From Amoebidium appalachense (Eukaryota > Ichthyosporea), in NCBI GenBank assembly GCA_963693365.1, contig CAVNZM010000004.1, positions 7,006,001-7,070,000 on the forward strand: a DNA stretch of 64,000 bases. Direction: 5' to 3'. Positions 39,477 to 51,792 of the stretch are shown here, piece after piece; position 1 is the stretch's first letter; each line of letters opens with the position of its first letter. The notes below the pieces were generated by a model that saw only the letters and a list, made by a program, of their open reading frames with translations, ran no database searches and had not been told where the DNA came from. A program made the position numbers and the translations under genes.

Positions 39477-40632
39477 ATAGTAGCTACCCCAGCCTCAGCC
39501 CGCCCGCCTTCAACGGAATACATACCCCAACACCATCAACTTCCCCCCTCCCCCCTCTCCCCGGGCCCCTCTCCCCCTCCTCCTCCCCCCGGGCCACCAC
39601 CGCCATAAAAAACTTTACTACACCGGTGCCACCACCAAAGAAGACCCCTTCGCTTATCCGATGACTCATGATCACTACTGATAGTGCGGTTCACGGCCTG
39701 TCGTTCATATCTATCCCCCCCCTCCCCCCCCCCCCCCCCCCCTCTCTCTCCGGAGTCCCTCCCTCCCTCTACCCCTTTTCCTCCCCCTACCGCCTTTCCC
39801 TCAGCGCATTCTCAACCTCTCCCCCGTCCTCCTACCCTTGTCCTAACCCCCTTTACCTCCCACCCTTACCACCCGGCACACACACACAAACACACACACA
39901 CAGACGCACGCACGCACGCACGCACACGCACTGCACACGCGCAAACAAGCACGCACAGGTACGCACACCTACACACACACCGACACACACACGTTCACAT
40001 GTGCACACACACCACCACACTGCACACACACACACGGTCTACTCCCTCTCGACTCTCTCCCTCTCTCCCCTCTATCCTCCGTGAGATCTGGTCCCAATAA
40101 CATGCATGGTACTGTTTTGCATATCGATCTCTCTTCGTTTTTCCCTTCTGTCCTCTGCTTCTTCGTTTTCTCGTGTTCTTGTTCCCGACCGAGGCTGAAA
40201 GCCGAAGGAAGGGCAGTTAGGGGGGTGCAGGGGGGGGAGCTAAATTACGTGACCTGTCAAGAGGGTCCGACGCGAAGCAAAACATGCGTGTCAGACGTGG
40301 CAGGGTTTTCCACAGCCAATCAGCGGGCCCCCTAACTGTTTGAAACATGCACTGGCAGGATCCCCCAAAACTCATATGAGTGGGGCGAGTCGTATGTGTG
40401 TAGACAGAGAAGTTTTTTCTTTTGACTCGGGCTTATTGATCCGTTGATGAAGGCAACGTGCAGCCAAAGGCAAAAAAGTTACATTTTTCCAGTTTCGGGA
40501 TTTTGGACAAGGGAAATTCCGTTACAGACATAGACTGCAACTTGCCTTACATATAGTAAAAATCGAAAAATCTACACTTCTAAAGGAGATTGCGGTATAA
40601 TGATACTTTTTCGTATTTACTATTTACATACT

Positions 40633-40682
40633 GTTACACACATACGAAAACGTTACATAGTGGTTACACACATACGAAAACG
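40633..40682 (+). repeat. 20-bp direct repeat, two copies
   Basis: GTTACACACATACGAAAACG occurs at 40633-40652 and again at 40663-40682, separated by 10 bases. Confidence 0.9.
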
Positions 40683-41350
40683 GGGTCTCAAATTCCCGGG
40701 AGCGCAGATACGGACAAACGATCACCCCTCCACTAAGAAGTGTTGGGCAGAAATAGCAACCAATCACACTTAATTAAGGGGGTACATTTCTTTTAGCTTT
40801 TCGGGCCGGGCCGGTCAGAGGGGATTCTAGGCTATATGATTGGCGTACCGCGCATCAGCTGCGCACCATCGTTTTGGCGGCAGCAAGGTACAGATGCCCC
40901 ATAATACGACAATAAAGAAAAAGAAAAGAGAAAGAAAAGAAATAAAGAGTGGAATAATAACACAAAGCTTTAGGAAGAAAATTGCAGTTCATATCACGGT
41001 TTATATGCTGAGTAAATGGCTTGACCCGAATGTGCTGGAATGGGGACAATTAATCGGCCTAAAAGAAACCCCCTTAAAAGAAAGCAACACAAGACCCAAC
41101 ATGTACACCAACATCACCTGGGCTGGGTTGCGGCGAATGCTACAAAACAAAACATGTGCCCTACACAAATAGCAATCAATCACACGTGATAAAAGAAGCA
41201 ACATATGCGCGGGGCCGGGTCAGATGAAGTTGCGAATTGAGTTCTTAATCCGATTCGAATCTTTGACCGATTCCGGTCCGATTACGAATGTGCTCCGAAT
41301 CGGAATTCAAAACCGATTCCGATCCAATTTCGAACCCCTAACCGATCCGC

Positions 41351-41412
41351 TCACTTCCGAATCGGGATTTCCATCCGATTTTCACTTCCGAATCGGGATT
41401 TCCATCCGATTT
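41351..41412 (+). repeat. 31-bp tandem repeat, two copies, in a GATTCCGAT-rich block
   Basis: The unit TCACTTCCGAATCGGGATTT plus CCATCCGATTT is duplicated exactly. The block from 41225 to 41412 is full of CCGATTCCGATCCG-type words. A related block lies at 41985-42045 in the same orientation. Confidence 0.85.
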
Positions 41413-41722
41413 CCGCTCCCAAAAAAGCGGAATATTTGCTAGATACCCCCGGTTCCTGATCAGATGGTGACCTTAGACGCATTATTTCTTTCCATCGGTT
41501 AGGCTACCAGCTAAAAGACTCTAAAATTTAATACTTCTACATAGACATAATATATACAAAACTTAGGTATAAACCTAAGAGAAACTTATGATTGAAAAGA
41601 TTAATTTAGGATTGCCAAAAACGCTATCCGTGACCTGCGTACATGTGCCACATGCTTATCAACTCATGCGTGAGCCAGATCACGCGATCGGGCTTCGAAA
41701 TTTGACAAGCGATTTTAAACAG

Positions 41723-41822
41723 AAGTAATCCAAATATGGCAAATCAGATCAAGTCGTAATGCACAAAATTTCAAGTAATCCAAATATGGCAAATCAGATC
41801 AAGTCGTAATGCACAAAATTTC
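41723..41822 (+). repeat. Perfect 50-bp tandem duplication
   Basis: The 50-base unit beginning AAGTAATCCAAATATGGC and ending CACAAAATTTC is present twice without a mismatch at 41723-41772 and 41773-41822, implying a recent event. Confidence 0.95.
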
Positions 41823-42829
41823 AATCTGTTTCGATGCGTATTTAACAAAGTATCAGTGCTAGATTGTTACTTTTTGGAAGGTTACAAAAAATAGTAAATA
41901 ATTTTTCCATGTAATTATATTAGGTATAGTTATTTCACATTTTGTAAGTGATGATTATAGACTGTGGCACATGAACGTTCTCAATTCGATGCTCAAATCC
42001 TACACCGATTCCGATCCGCTTCCGAATATGTTCCGAATCCAGTTTCGCCTGGAGCCTCGGTTCGGGCACACGCGGAGACCGTGTCGACGCAATTTATAGA
42101 TTTATGCTTTCGCCGGTCAAAGGACTCACGGGTGCGTGACTGAAGAAACATAAACAAACCATATAAAGCAATTGCGCCACTAAATATGGCTATAAAATTG
42201 TGACACTGATAAGGCATGCGCATTCACTTCCTTGTAATTGGTCAAACAAACAAAGCACTGATTCCAGGAATGTACTCTGCGCCAATCAAAAGACGTTTTG
42301 AATTGTTGGGGTAACAAGAAACCAATCAGAAATGAGAGGCTCAGATTTCCAAAAATGACGCAAAGACGCGCGCCCCTATTGGCTTCTTTTGACATGTTTA
42401 TCATGATTTTTCGCAAATAGGAACACGCGATCTGTAGCCCGCACCACCTGTCAGCAGAAAACTTGTAAAGATGCCGCAGGAAAAGCCAAGACGTGTGGGA
42501 GGGGCTGGCAGCTGCCAACAAACAAACAGAACGGATCAGCGGGGAAGGAAAAATATCGGGAAATAGGTTTGTGAATCGTAGAAATTTTATGGGGTGGGGT
42601 CGAACCTCAACAAGCCATGGGGGGCATGCACTCGAAACCCCAATTCGGTGTTAACATCTCTGAGATCTCCAAGAGAAAGACCCATGCTAGCTGCTCTCTC
42701 CTCTGTAGTCGAAGATATGGTGCACAGGATAATAATGTGTATGTGACGTGGTTGCTGGGTATGGGTAGCTTTCCATGCTTTCTTGCGCAGTGGAGAGTGG
42801 AGGCACATTAATGGGATATGTAGGAAGAT

Positions 42830-42871
<42 letters not shown>

Positions 42872-44365
42872 CCCCCCCTCCCTTCCCCTCTGCGGACTCC
42901 TTTGGTATGCTATGTGACAAGTTTGAGTGTCACGTCAGTCGGAAGGTTCAGGGTAAGGCATTTTTCAAATTTCAGACTTTCCCTTCCATTCTCCATATCA
43001 ACCACCGCTCACCCAACCGGCCACAACCCCCCAAAAACTACAAAAGGGGCCGCCCCGCGCATGCCCCATTGCCCAGTTCTGCATTCGCTCGGTGCGTTTA
43101 AACTGTTTGCGTGAGCCTACTCAAGCTTTTGAGTCTCCTCATTGCGTCGTGAAACTAAAAACGTACATGGCCGTTCTTCTCAGGTGACAGTCATTACTCG
43201 TCAAACCAGTGTAAAGGACCCATTATTCAACTTAAGGAAGAAAATATATTTCCTAAGCATTCTCCTTTTTAACTGCGTTCTAGTAATTTCTTTTTTCGAG
43301 TGTTGGAAAGTGGAGCCCGTCTGGCAGAGTCGGTCGAAATCTTTCGGGAAAGGGGCGTTGAAGGATAATGAATTTAACAACTAGAGGTGACACTTTGAGC
43401 CTCTTTTTTCTCTTTTTTTCCTGCTCATAGAGTCAGGAGACACAACATACTAGCGTCGGGAAGAAAACCCAGGACGAAAAGTTGGTCTATTTGGGCATTT
43501 TTCTTTTTCTTTCTTTTTTTAACTTAAAAAAAGTAGAGTAATTTGGATCTTTGTCACGCAAGGAGAACAGCTGCAGCAGGAGACCTGCCTCAAGACTACA
43601 CAAGGTTCTACTGTTGCTTTGGACTCACCGTAGTGGCATGGTGAAATATTTGGATGAGCAGCCACTTATAATAAGATTGTAAGTTGCTTGTGGGGGGTGT
43701 GCGTGTTCGTGGGTGGGTGTGGGTGGAGTGGGTGGATGTGGGTGGGTGGATGTGGGTGGATGTGGGTGGGTGTGTGGGGTGGGTGTGGGTGGGTGGATGT
43801 GGGTGGATGTGGGTGTATGGGTCGGTGGGTGTGGTTGGATGGGGTGTTGAGTGGGGTGGGGGGCGGGGACGGAGGGATGGTGTGTGTGTGTGTGTGCGAG
43901 TACAGCACACTTTTCATGTGTGCACTGGGTGCGGCCACACGGTCTCTGTTTCAACGGCACCGGCCTGTGCTCATTTTCCCCACACGTCTGTTCTATATTA
44001 GTGCATTTTTAACTTTCTATATTGGTTGGTGCATGTGCTCCTGCGTGTGTGTGTACCTGTACGTGTACGTGTGTGTGTTTGTGTTGTATTTGCTGCGTGT
44101 GTGCCCGTGTGTGTGGTGTATATGCGCGTGTCGTGCGTGTGCGATTCTTTTTTTTTATAATTTTCAAATAAAAATCAAATTGCCGAACTTGGTGCTGCCT
44201 TCCGTGGTGTGTTGTGTGGGTGTGGGTACCTGGCCATTTTGGTTTTGCACGTTGAGCCATGCACGGTGAATTTTTGAGGATACCGTTGTGAAGTTTCCGA
44301 AAGTTATTGTTTTTTCGTTTTGTTACTGGGGTTACGTGTGGGTGGGACTTCTTTTCCGGGGAGGG

Positions 44366-44403
<38 letters not shown>

Positions 44404-45113
44404 GGGGGGCAGGCTTCGCTGCAACCGTTCGTGGCAAAACTTCAGTAGTACACACATACACAGCCTCACACAAAAATAAAGCCACCACCACACAAACCAG
44501 TCATTTGTAAATTAATGTTTAACTGGTGTGTTCTTCACCCATCCTCTTCGCAGATTATCCTAATTCTCCCTTGCAAACTCATGTCGTATGTGATTATAGT
44601 TTTTCCTGTTCTGTCCAATACATTGTTCATTCTCACTAACACAAAACCCCCCTACCTCCGCCTTTACCCCCTTACCCCCCCCCCCCCCCCCCCCCCCCCC
44701 CAACCCGCCCACCCACCCACCCACTTAAGCACAAATCCACCCATCGTCTTCTCTTCGTTCTCCCTCCACCCTTCTCCCATACCCCAAACATTTGCAAAAC
44801 AACTGCACGTGTACACATACAGAGCTTTGGGACTTCAAGAGCCGTGAGTGTGCAAAAACCGCAACTTGCAACAAGATCAGTTTTTCCAAACCAAACTCCG
44901 GTATAATTGTTAAATCCATCCTCGCGAGAGATTCCAGATAGTTTCCTGTTAGAATAATTCGGTATAGGGAATTTACCACCCTATTTTATACCCAGGCGTT
45001 TTCTATGAGTCGAAGGGGGTTTCTCTCTCTTTTTCTATTGTTAATTTGTTCTTCTTTTTCTTGTCACACGCAACAAGTGGGGGCCTTTGCCGTTTGGCGG
45101 GTGCTACGTCAGG

Positions 45114-45944
45114 ATGGCGACCGAAATTTTACCACAGACAGAGGTTGAGACCTCCCTGCAGCCACCGCCAGTGCCCAATGGTTCCCCGCCTTGTGAAATT
45201 CCAACCATTTCCGACCACCTATCCTCCCTCTCACCCATATTCCAACTGCCGCCCTTGACATTCCCAGCTGGCATGGAACCCCCGACTCACCTCAAAACCG
45301 ACCAAGCAGAAAATTCGACTCACGTGGAGCAGCCCGTCACCACCACAAACGACGCAAGGAGCGAAAATTTTCTCCCCGGCCGGTCGGAATTTCCCTTGAC
45401 GGAAGGCATCGGGGTGGTGGACGAAAACACACAGGATGGTGGGGAGAAGACTCCAGCACGAAAACGGAGAAATTCGGTGAAAAGCACGGGAATACAGAAC
45501 AAAAACACCGAAAACCAGGAAGAGGTGCCGAAAAAGCGCAGGGGCCGGCCACCCAAGAGACCCCCACCCATCACCATGACCGACAAAGTCTCTGAGCGGG
45601 GGGATCCTACGATGGAAATTTCGAGCGGGAACGTGGGAGACGGGGGTAATGGGGAGGCAGCGCAGGGGGACTCTATGAGGGAGGAGAGGCGTCAGGGTAT
45701 CGTGAATGCAGCACAAGTCTCAGGTATTATCCCCCCCCCCCCCCTCCCCCCCCCTCTCCCCCCCAGCGCCCCCCTCCCCACCCACCCAACCTCCCTCACA
45801 AAATACAGAATTACCGTTACCTCTAAGCCACCATTTCTACTCCAACATGCACACGCGCACAAAAACAACGCACCTTTTGCCTTCAGAATTTCAGTCTAAT
45901 TGTTCACCACTACCCCTCACCCTCTCATGCTAAGAGGAGAAAAA

Positions 45945-45997
<53 letters not shown>

Positions 45998-46648
45998 GGG
46001 GGGGGGGGGGGGGTTCTACATTAGTGTCCCGTTGCTTGGTACATGCAATGAACCGTCTCAACCCCACGAAACCAGCACCGTGAATCAAAAAGGCAAAACA
46101 CTCAATTTATATGTTTATGATTGGCAGATGGTCACGGGATGCAACCGGCAAGGGTGGAGACAGAGAAGCCCCACACGGACAACCTGGCCAGTTTGTGGGG
46201 TATGTTGCCTGAAATCCTTTTTTGCATTTTCATAACAAATACCGATTCAGCAATTCGGAAATATACCCCCCCCCCCCCCCCCCCCTTCTCCTCCCCTACC
46301 TACCCCATAGCAACTGCTTTAGTTGATAAGCTAAGCCTACATCCCCCCCCCCCCCCCCCCCCAAAAAAAAAAAAAAAAAAAAAAAAAAAAACAGAAAGAA
46401 CAAAATCCCCCACTCCCCACCATAGATTTAGGACTATTGCCCTTTGTTTTTCTGGTAATGTAGAAAATTATTTAGAGGTAGCCGAAACCCGGTGCAGCCC
46501 CCCCCCCCCCCCCCCCCCCCCCCTTCCCCCCCCCTCGGAATATAAAGAACAAAATCTCCCACTCCCCACCATAGATTTAGGACTATTGCCCTTTGTATTT
46601 CTGGTAATGTAAAAAAATGTATCTAGAGGTAGCCGAAACTCGGTGCAG

Positions 46649-46681
<33 letters not shown>

Positions 46682-46852
46682 TTTCCCCCCCCTCTCCCCC
46701 CTCCCCCCTCTTCCCCTTTCTTAAATTATTTTTATATCCCTCCCCCCCCCCCCCCCCCCAAAAAAAAAAAAAAAAAAAAAAAAAAAGTGCACACCCACCA
46801 CCACCTCCATCCGAACACACAACACACTCGCACACACTCACACACACTGTCA

Positions 46853-46888
<36 letters not shown>

Positions 46889-46979
46889 CCTCCCCTCCCC
46901 CCCACAAACACTCACTCACTCACCCCTTCCCCTCCCCACCCCCCCCCCCCCCCCCCCACACACACTCTCCCCCCCTCTT

Positions 46980-47027
<48 letters not shown>

Positions 47028-48604
47028 ACAGAGGCATGCCAGATAGTCGACAATGCTTCAAGACAACCTCCGCCTGCCTCCCCGGCCCCATCCCACCCCC
47101 CCACTGCCCAGGCGGCCGGAAATACCTACTCTATCACTCTCCCCGGGGGGGCCCAAGCAATCCTCCAACTTCTTCTCCCCTCGTACGTGGAAGATGCGCC
47201 CCAGAGTACAAATCCGACCAGCAGTGGCCTGAATCTCATCCAGAACCCCCCTTCCGAACACCATTTCCTAAGCAACGACCCCCATTTGTACATGACGGCT
47301 TCACACTACCCCACCTATGCCAACACCCCACCCGCAACGCCCGTCAAGGACTCGCACGTTCAACCCCCCTACCAAACGGCCCGAAATTCCGGCTACGGGA
47401 ACGCCGACGACTACCATTATTTCAACTTTTTGAACACGGAAAACGAAATGTTCACGAGCGCACCACCCGCCCACCAACCCAGCCACTCCAACCCCGGCCG
47501 AAATTCGGGAAATGTCCACCCGCACCTCAACCTACCCACGTGCACCCCCAGTTTTTCTTCCATCGTGCCTATGTCCCCTCCGCCCACCGCGCCCCTCCCA
47601 AACCCCCCCAATTTTCAGGCCGTCCACTCGTTTGATTTGATGGATCTGGCCGAGTTGTGCACCCGTCAGGGTGGGGCCAGGGATCATAACACCCGTCGAA
47701 ATTTCAGTGGGGGGTCCCAGGGTTGGGAGGTGGTGGAACTCTCCCATGACTCGCAGTCCTGCATGTCGTCCACCGAGAGCGTGATGGGGGGGTCCTATTA
47801 CATAGAAGAACATTTTCCGGAGGAATTGCGCGAACTGATGGAGTCCGGGGCTTGCAACTTCCCCCTTGCCACAATTGGTTTGTTGAACCCCCCCCCCCTC
47901 CTCCCCCGTCCCTCCTACTCCCCCCCCCCCTCCCCCTCCCCCGCCCAGCCTCCCTCTTCCCCCCCCCCCCCCCCCCCCCCCGCACTACCCCCCTCCCCCT
48001 CCCCTCCCCTTCCCCGTTTCTTTGCATTGTGGTTCCCCTTTCCTCTTGTTGAAATTTCAAGGGGAAAGGCCAATGAGATTTCAAGAGCATCCTCACTCCA
48101 CCCTTGCTACTAGCCACTTTGGGCCTAGAACCCACTCCGTTATGATAACATAAAAAATCACCACACTAACCACATGAAATTTCACACAGAACCCCACCCC
48201 ATCATGCGCCCCCTCTCACCCTCTCCACCTCGGCCTACATCCTACACCTCAGCCTCCACCGATTTCCGTCGTCCGGCCCCCTACACCGACCCCAAATCCC
48301 GTCAGGTCGCTCAAAACCCCCCAAATTCCCAAAATTCCCAAACCCACGCCAGCCGTCCAATCACACGGTCCATGCGTCATAGGACCCCCCCTCCCACCGT
48401 CAGCCCCCTTCGCACCCGCTCCTCTCCGTCCGACCAATCGCGACCCCCGACCACCACCGCGACCAAATCAGTACCCGTGGCATCTAAAAATGGAAAGATC
48501 CCCCTGGCGAGAATGCCGCGGCGCAAGAACTCGCAGCCGTATCCCAGCAAGAAGGGGTCTGATGACGAAAGGTGGATTACATATTACATCCCCCCCCCCC
48601 CCCC

Positions 48605-48643
<39 letters not shown>

Positions 48644-49041
48644 AAAAAAAAACCCATCCCTCTCTGCCTGCTCTCAGTCTCTCCCCCGCCTCCCCCCCCC
48701 CCCCTTCCCCCCCCCCCCCCCCCCCCCCCCCCCTCCCTTACAAACTTTGGAAGTTTCCCCGTCCTCTCTTTTCTTTTTTCGGATCATAAAATGGAAATTA
48801 TTTTTAGGCGCGAAAAATACTTAGTGGGATCGTCAGCTAGCAAACTAGTTTCTTTACCTGACAGGGCAGTTCCTTTTTGTCAATGCCATTTTTGACACTA
48901 AAATTTTTCAACTAACGGGCCAATGGGGCAGCGAGGAGGACATTTACGCCAAGAAGCAGAGCCACCGTGAGGCTGTGAGGCGCACACGAGAGGAGATTAA
49001 GCAGGGACTGGGGGACCTCAAGGCACAGATACTCGAGTACA

Positions 49042-49122
<81 letters not shown>

Positions 49123-50695
49123 TGTGTGCATGATTGATTGAATTAGATTAGGTATGGGTGGGCTGGTGCTCGTGATTTACGTCACAGGCACACAAGCAAG
49201 TTGATCGACTTACATTGAAATTAATTCGACAGGTACCGAAGAGAAGTCTGGGCCTTTCAGCCGACCGTCGTCAGAGCAACCTCACTGTCGTACAGCAGGG
49301 TACAACCTCCCCCCCCCCCCCCCCCCCCTTCCCTCCCTCCCTCCCCTACCCCCTCCTTCCCCCCCCCCCCCCCCCCCCTCCCCCCTCCCCGAAACCCCGT
49401 CCAAACACGCACACACACACACTTCCTGCCTATTCATTGGCAACATCAGTCTTCGAGAAAGTAGAAGAAAAGTGGAAGAGAAAGCAAAAGAAAAGAGCAA
49501 GAGAAGAAAAAATTGAACGGTTGGGTGTAGTTGAAGAAAGAGAGAGAAGAGAGTGAGGGAGAGAAACAAATGAAAATTAGCTCATTGATTGTAGGATTGC
49601 CGATAGAGCAAAAAAGAAGCTCAAAGGCGTTCGATCAGCAACTAGTCAGTGCTTGGTTTGGACCATACTGGAAATAGTGTTTCTCTTGATTCCTCCGCGC
49701 TGCTGGTAGATAGGGGGTGTTTGCGTGTGAAGAGTGGCCAAAAACTGGTTTTATGTTTTAGTTCACCCAGTCACCATATGCAAGGAGCCGGGAGGGGGGA
49801 GGGGGGAATGGGGAGGGGGGGGGGGGGGGGGGGAGGGAGGAGGGGAAGGGGGGAGGGAAGGGGGGGAGGGGGGGGGGGGGTCACCGATAAAATGCTATGT
49901 TAGAGAGAAGTGATGCAGTGTCTCTGACATGATCTCACAATGGGCAAACCAACTCCAATTTAGCCGATCGTGCCTAATATTTCCCCGATTACACCCGATT
50001 GCAGCGATCCAGTACATCAAAGCCCTCAAGAGCGATCTGGAAGTCATGGAGGAGGACGTCCACAAATTTTCTGCAGACAACAGAAAGCTCGAGTATGTGC
50101 CCCCCCTCTCTCCGACCCTTTCCAACATGTAACCCCCCCCCCCCCCCCCCCCCCCCCCCGTCCCCACCCTTCTCCCACACTCTAAAAACACATATATATC
50201 CTCCGCCTTTCTTCTCCGAAAATCAACTCTTTCACCCATTCTTTGGTAACCTCTTCCTGTTTTGTTCCTTCTTTCAACACTAATATCTCGCCGAAAGGCT
50301 TTGCCTTTATCTCGCTTCCATCCCCCCCCCCCCCCCCCCCCTCCCCCCTCCCCCCAAAAAAATAAAAAAAATAAAATAAAAATAAAATAAAAATAAATAT
50401 ATAAATAAATAAATAGATAAATAAAATAAACAAACAAACAAATAAAAAACACTCTAGACATTTTCAGCTAGCCAACCGCCATACCGGCCCAGATAGCCCT
50501 GACCATACATTGCACCGTTCAGGCGTGTGATGCCCCATTCCCTTTTCATATGTTTTCCTCTACTCCTCTGGCTCTAAGTGTTGACCTGATCACGATTTTT
50601 GCCATTGATGCTTCCTCATACGCATTGTCCCCCCCCCCCCCCCCCCCCCCCCCTCCCCCCTCCCCCCCCTCCCCTCCCCCTCTCCCCCCCTCCCC

Positions 50696-50726
<31 letters not shown>

Positions 50727-50821
50727 AAAAAAAAAAAAAAACCAGGTCTCTGCGCATGAGGAAGGAGGGTGGAGGCAAGAGGCTAGGGCATTTCAGGGAG
50801 CCAATCACAGTGCGCTGTTAA
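45114..50821 (+). CDS. bHLH-leucine zipper transcription factor with AT-hook-like motif, 8 exons
   Basis: Exons 45114-45723, 46128-46199, 47032-47877, 48190-48571, 48932-49043, 49233-49299, 50005-50092 and 50746-50821 join in frame to about 750 residues. Start AGGATGG is the first in-frame ATG. Residues 1-630 are Pro/Ser/Asn-rich and probably disordered, with an AT-hook-like KKRRGRPPKRPPP in exon 1 and a second basic stretch (RMPRRKNSQPYPSKK) before the bHLH. Basic region plus helix 1 span about 644-674 (HREAVRRTREEIKQGLGDLK), the loop lies at about 675-693, and helix 2 (LTVVQQAIQYIKALKSDLEV) runs into a short zipper, as in Max/Mlx/MITF-class proteins. The bHLH is split over three exons. At the base-contact glutamate of the H-x3-E-x3-R signature this protein has valine. 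It is probably a nuclear DNA-binding protein; subfamily, partners and targets are unknown. The terminal exon (SLRMRKEGGGKRLGHFRE) is supported only by phase. Confidence 0.72.
45945..46013 (+). repeat. Poly-G run, about 68 G
   Basis: G(52), A, G(16), in intron 1 of the bHLH gene. Confidence 0.9.
46395..46650 (+). repeat. Tandem duplication, two ~149-bp units ending in poly-C
   Basis: Units begin AAAGAACAAAATC, contain CACCATAGATTTAGGACTAT and end CGGTGCAGC plus a C-run. The second starts at 46544. They differ by only a few substitutions. Lies in bHLH gene intron 2. Confidence 0.9.
49044..49126 (+). repeat. (GT)n microsatellite starting at a splice donor
   Basis: About 80 bases of GT repeat; its first GT is the 5' splice site of bHLH exon 5 (GAGTACAAG then GTGTGT). 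The intron is only 189 bases, so the repeat makes up almost half of it. Confidence 0.9.
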
Positions 50822-50891
50822 AACGTCTGGCCGATCACAAAGGGTGGATGGGCTATACCTGTGTCCTTGGTGCCTTGTTTCCTCTCCTTAA

Positions 50892-50922
<31 letters not shown>

Positions 50923-51792
50923 AAAAAACCTCTCCCCCCCTTTTTTTTGGTTGCTTCAGCTGTTGGTGAAAGGGTGAGGAAACGGGAATTGGATGTGGTG
51001 GAGGTTTTCGGTGGATATTGGGTGGAAGGGGGGATTATAGTAGCAGTTTGGGGTCTATTAAGGGGGATTCAAAATCTGAAATTTGTATACAGTTTTGTTT
51101 ACTTGCAATACGGGTTTTCAGAACATCTTCTGCCCTCTTTTGCCCAAGCGGATATATGCATTGCTGATATATATGAAATTTCATGGTGTGTGGAGATAGA
51201 TATCTTCCGTACTGTATCAAATTCCACGTCTGGTTGATCTCTTCTGTTTCTAGATAAACCCTGCGTATATTTTTTTATTTAAAACTTGAGAACTTTTAGT
51301 ATGTTGGATACTTATTACTTTTTGTAGTTAGGATACGACAGCAGGGCTTTTTCACTTTTAGTGCACTCATATCACACACAAAAATCCTTTCACTTTTTTA
51401 ATCGATAACAACACCCACACGTGCATGCAGACACTTGCGCGCACACAGGCACACATACATGCACACTGCACACGATTACACACGCACACAGAATCATCGA
51501 ACACGAGCATATGCTAGTTATGCTTTTTTTTTTTTTTTTTTTTTTTGCTTTGCTGTTTAAGATTTTCCATCGGCTAGATCGATTGGTGCGAAGATTCAAC
51601 ATTTTGGCAGCTAAAAAGCCAATACCCGATATTATTTTTCTAAGATTGTTTCTTTTCGGAGTTTTATCGCAATACTTACGTGTACACCCTTTGAAGTTCG
51701 TTGAACTCAGGTTGTCTTGGTTGGAAGGAAAGCCAAGGGATTGAAAACTGGGAAATAAAACCCATCATATCACCTCGGAGCGAAAAATGGGA

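Larger units (their letters stand above)
36927..45113. other. Long gene-poor region
   Basis: No gene is supported over about 8 kb. The left part (37700-39900) is rich in C-runs, T/G runs and CA repeats. The middle (40300-43500) is largely unique, A+T-richer DNA with several short direct repeats listed separately. 43690-43880 is a GGGTG/GGAT-rich repeat, and 44360-44401 a G-run. A palindromic TGACGTCA lies at 37260-37267. Short open frames here have no recognisable domain. Confidence 0.65.

Noticed and set aside
42599-42712. Minus-strand exon-like stretch containing MGLSLGDLRDVNTELGF
   Set aside because: Short, no partner exon, no recognised family.
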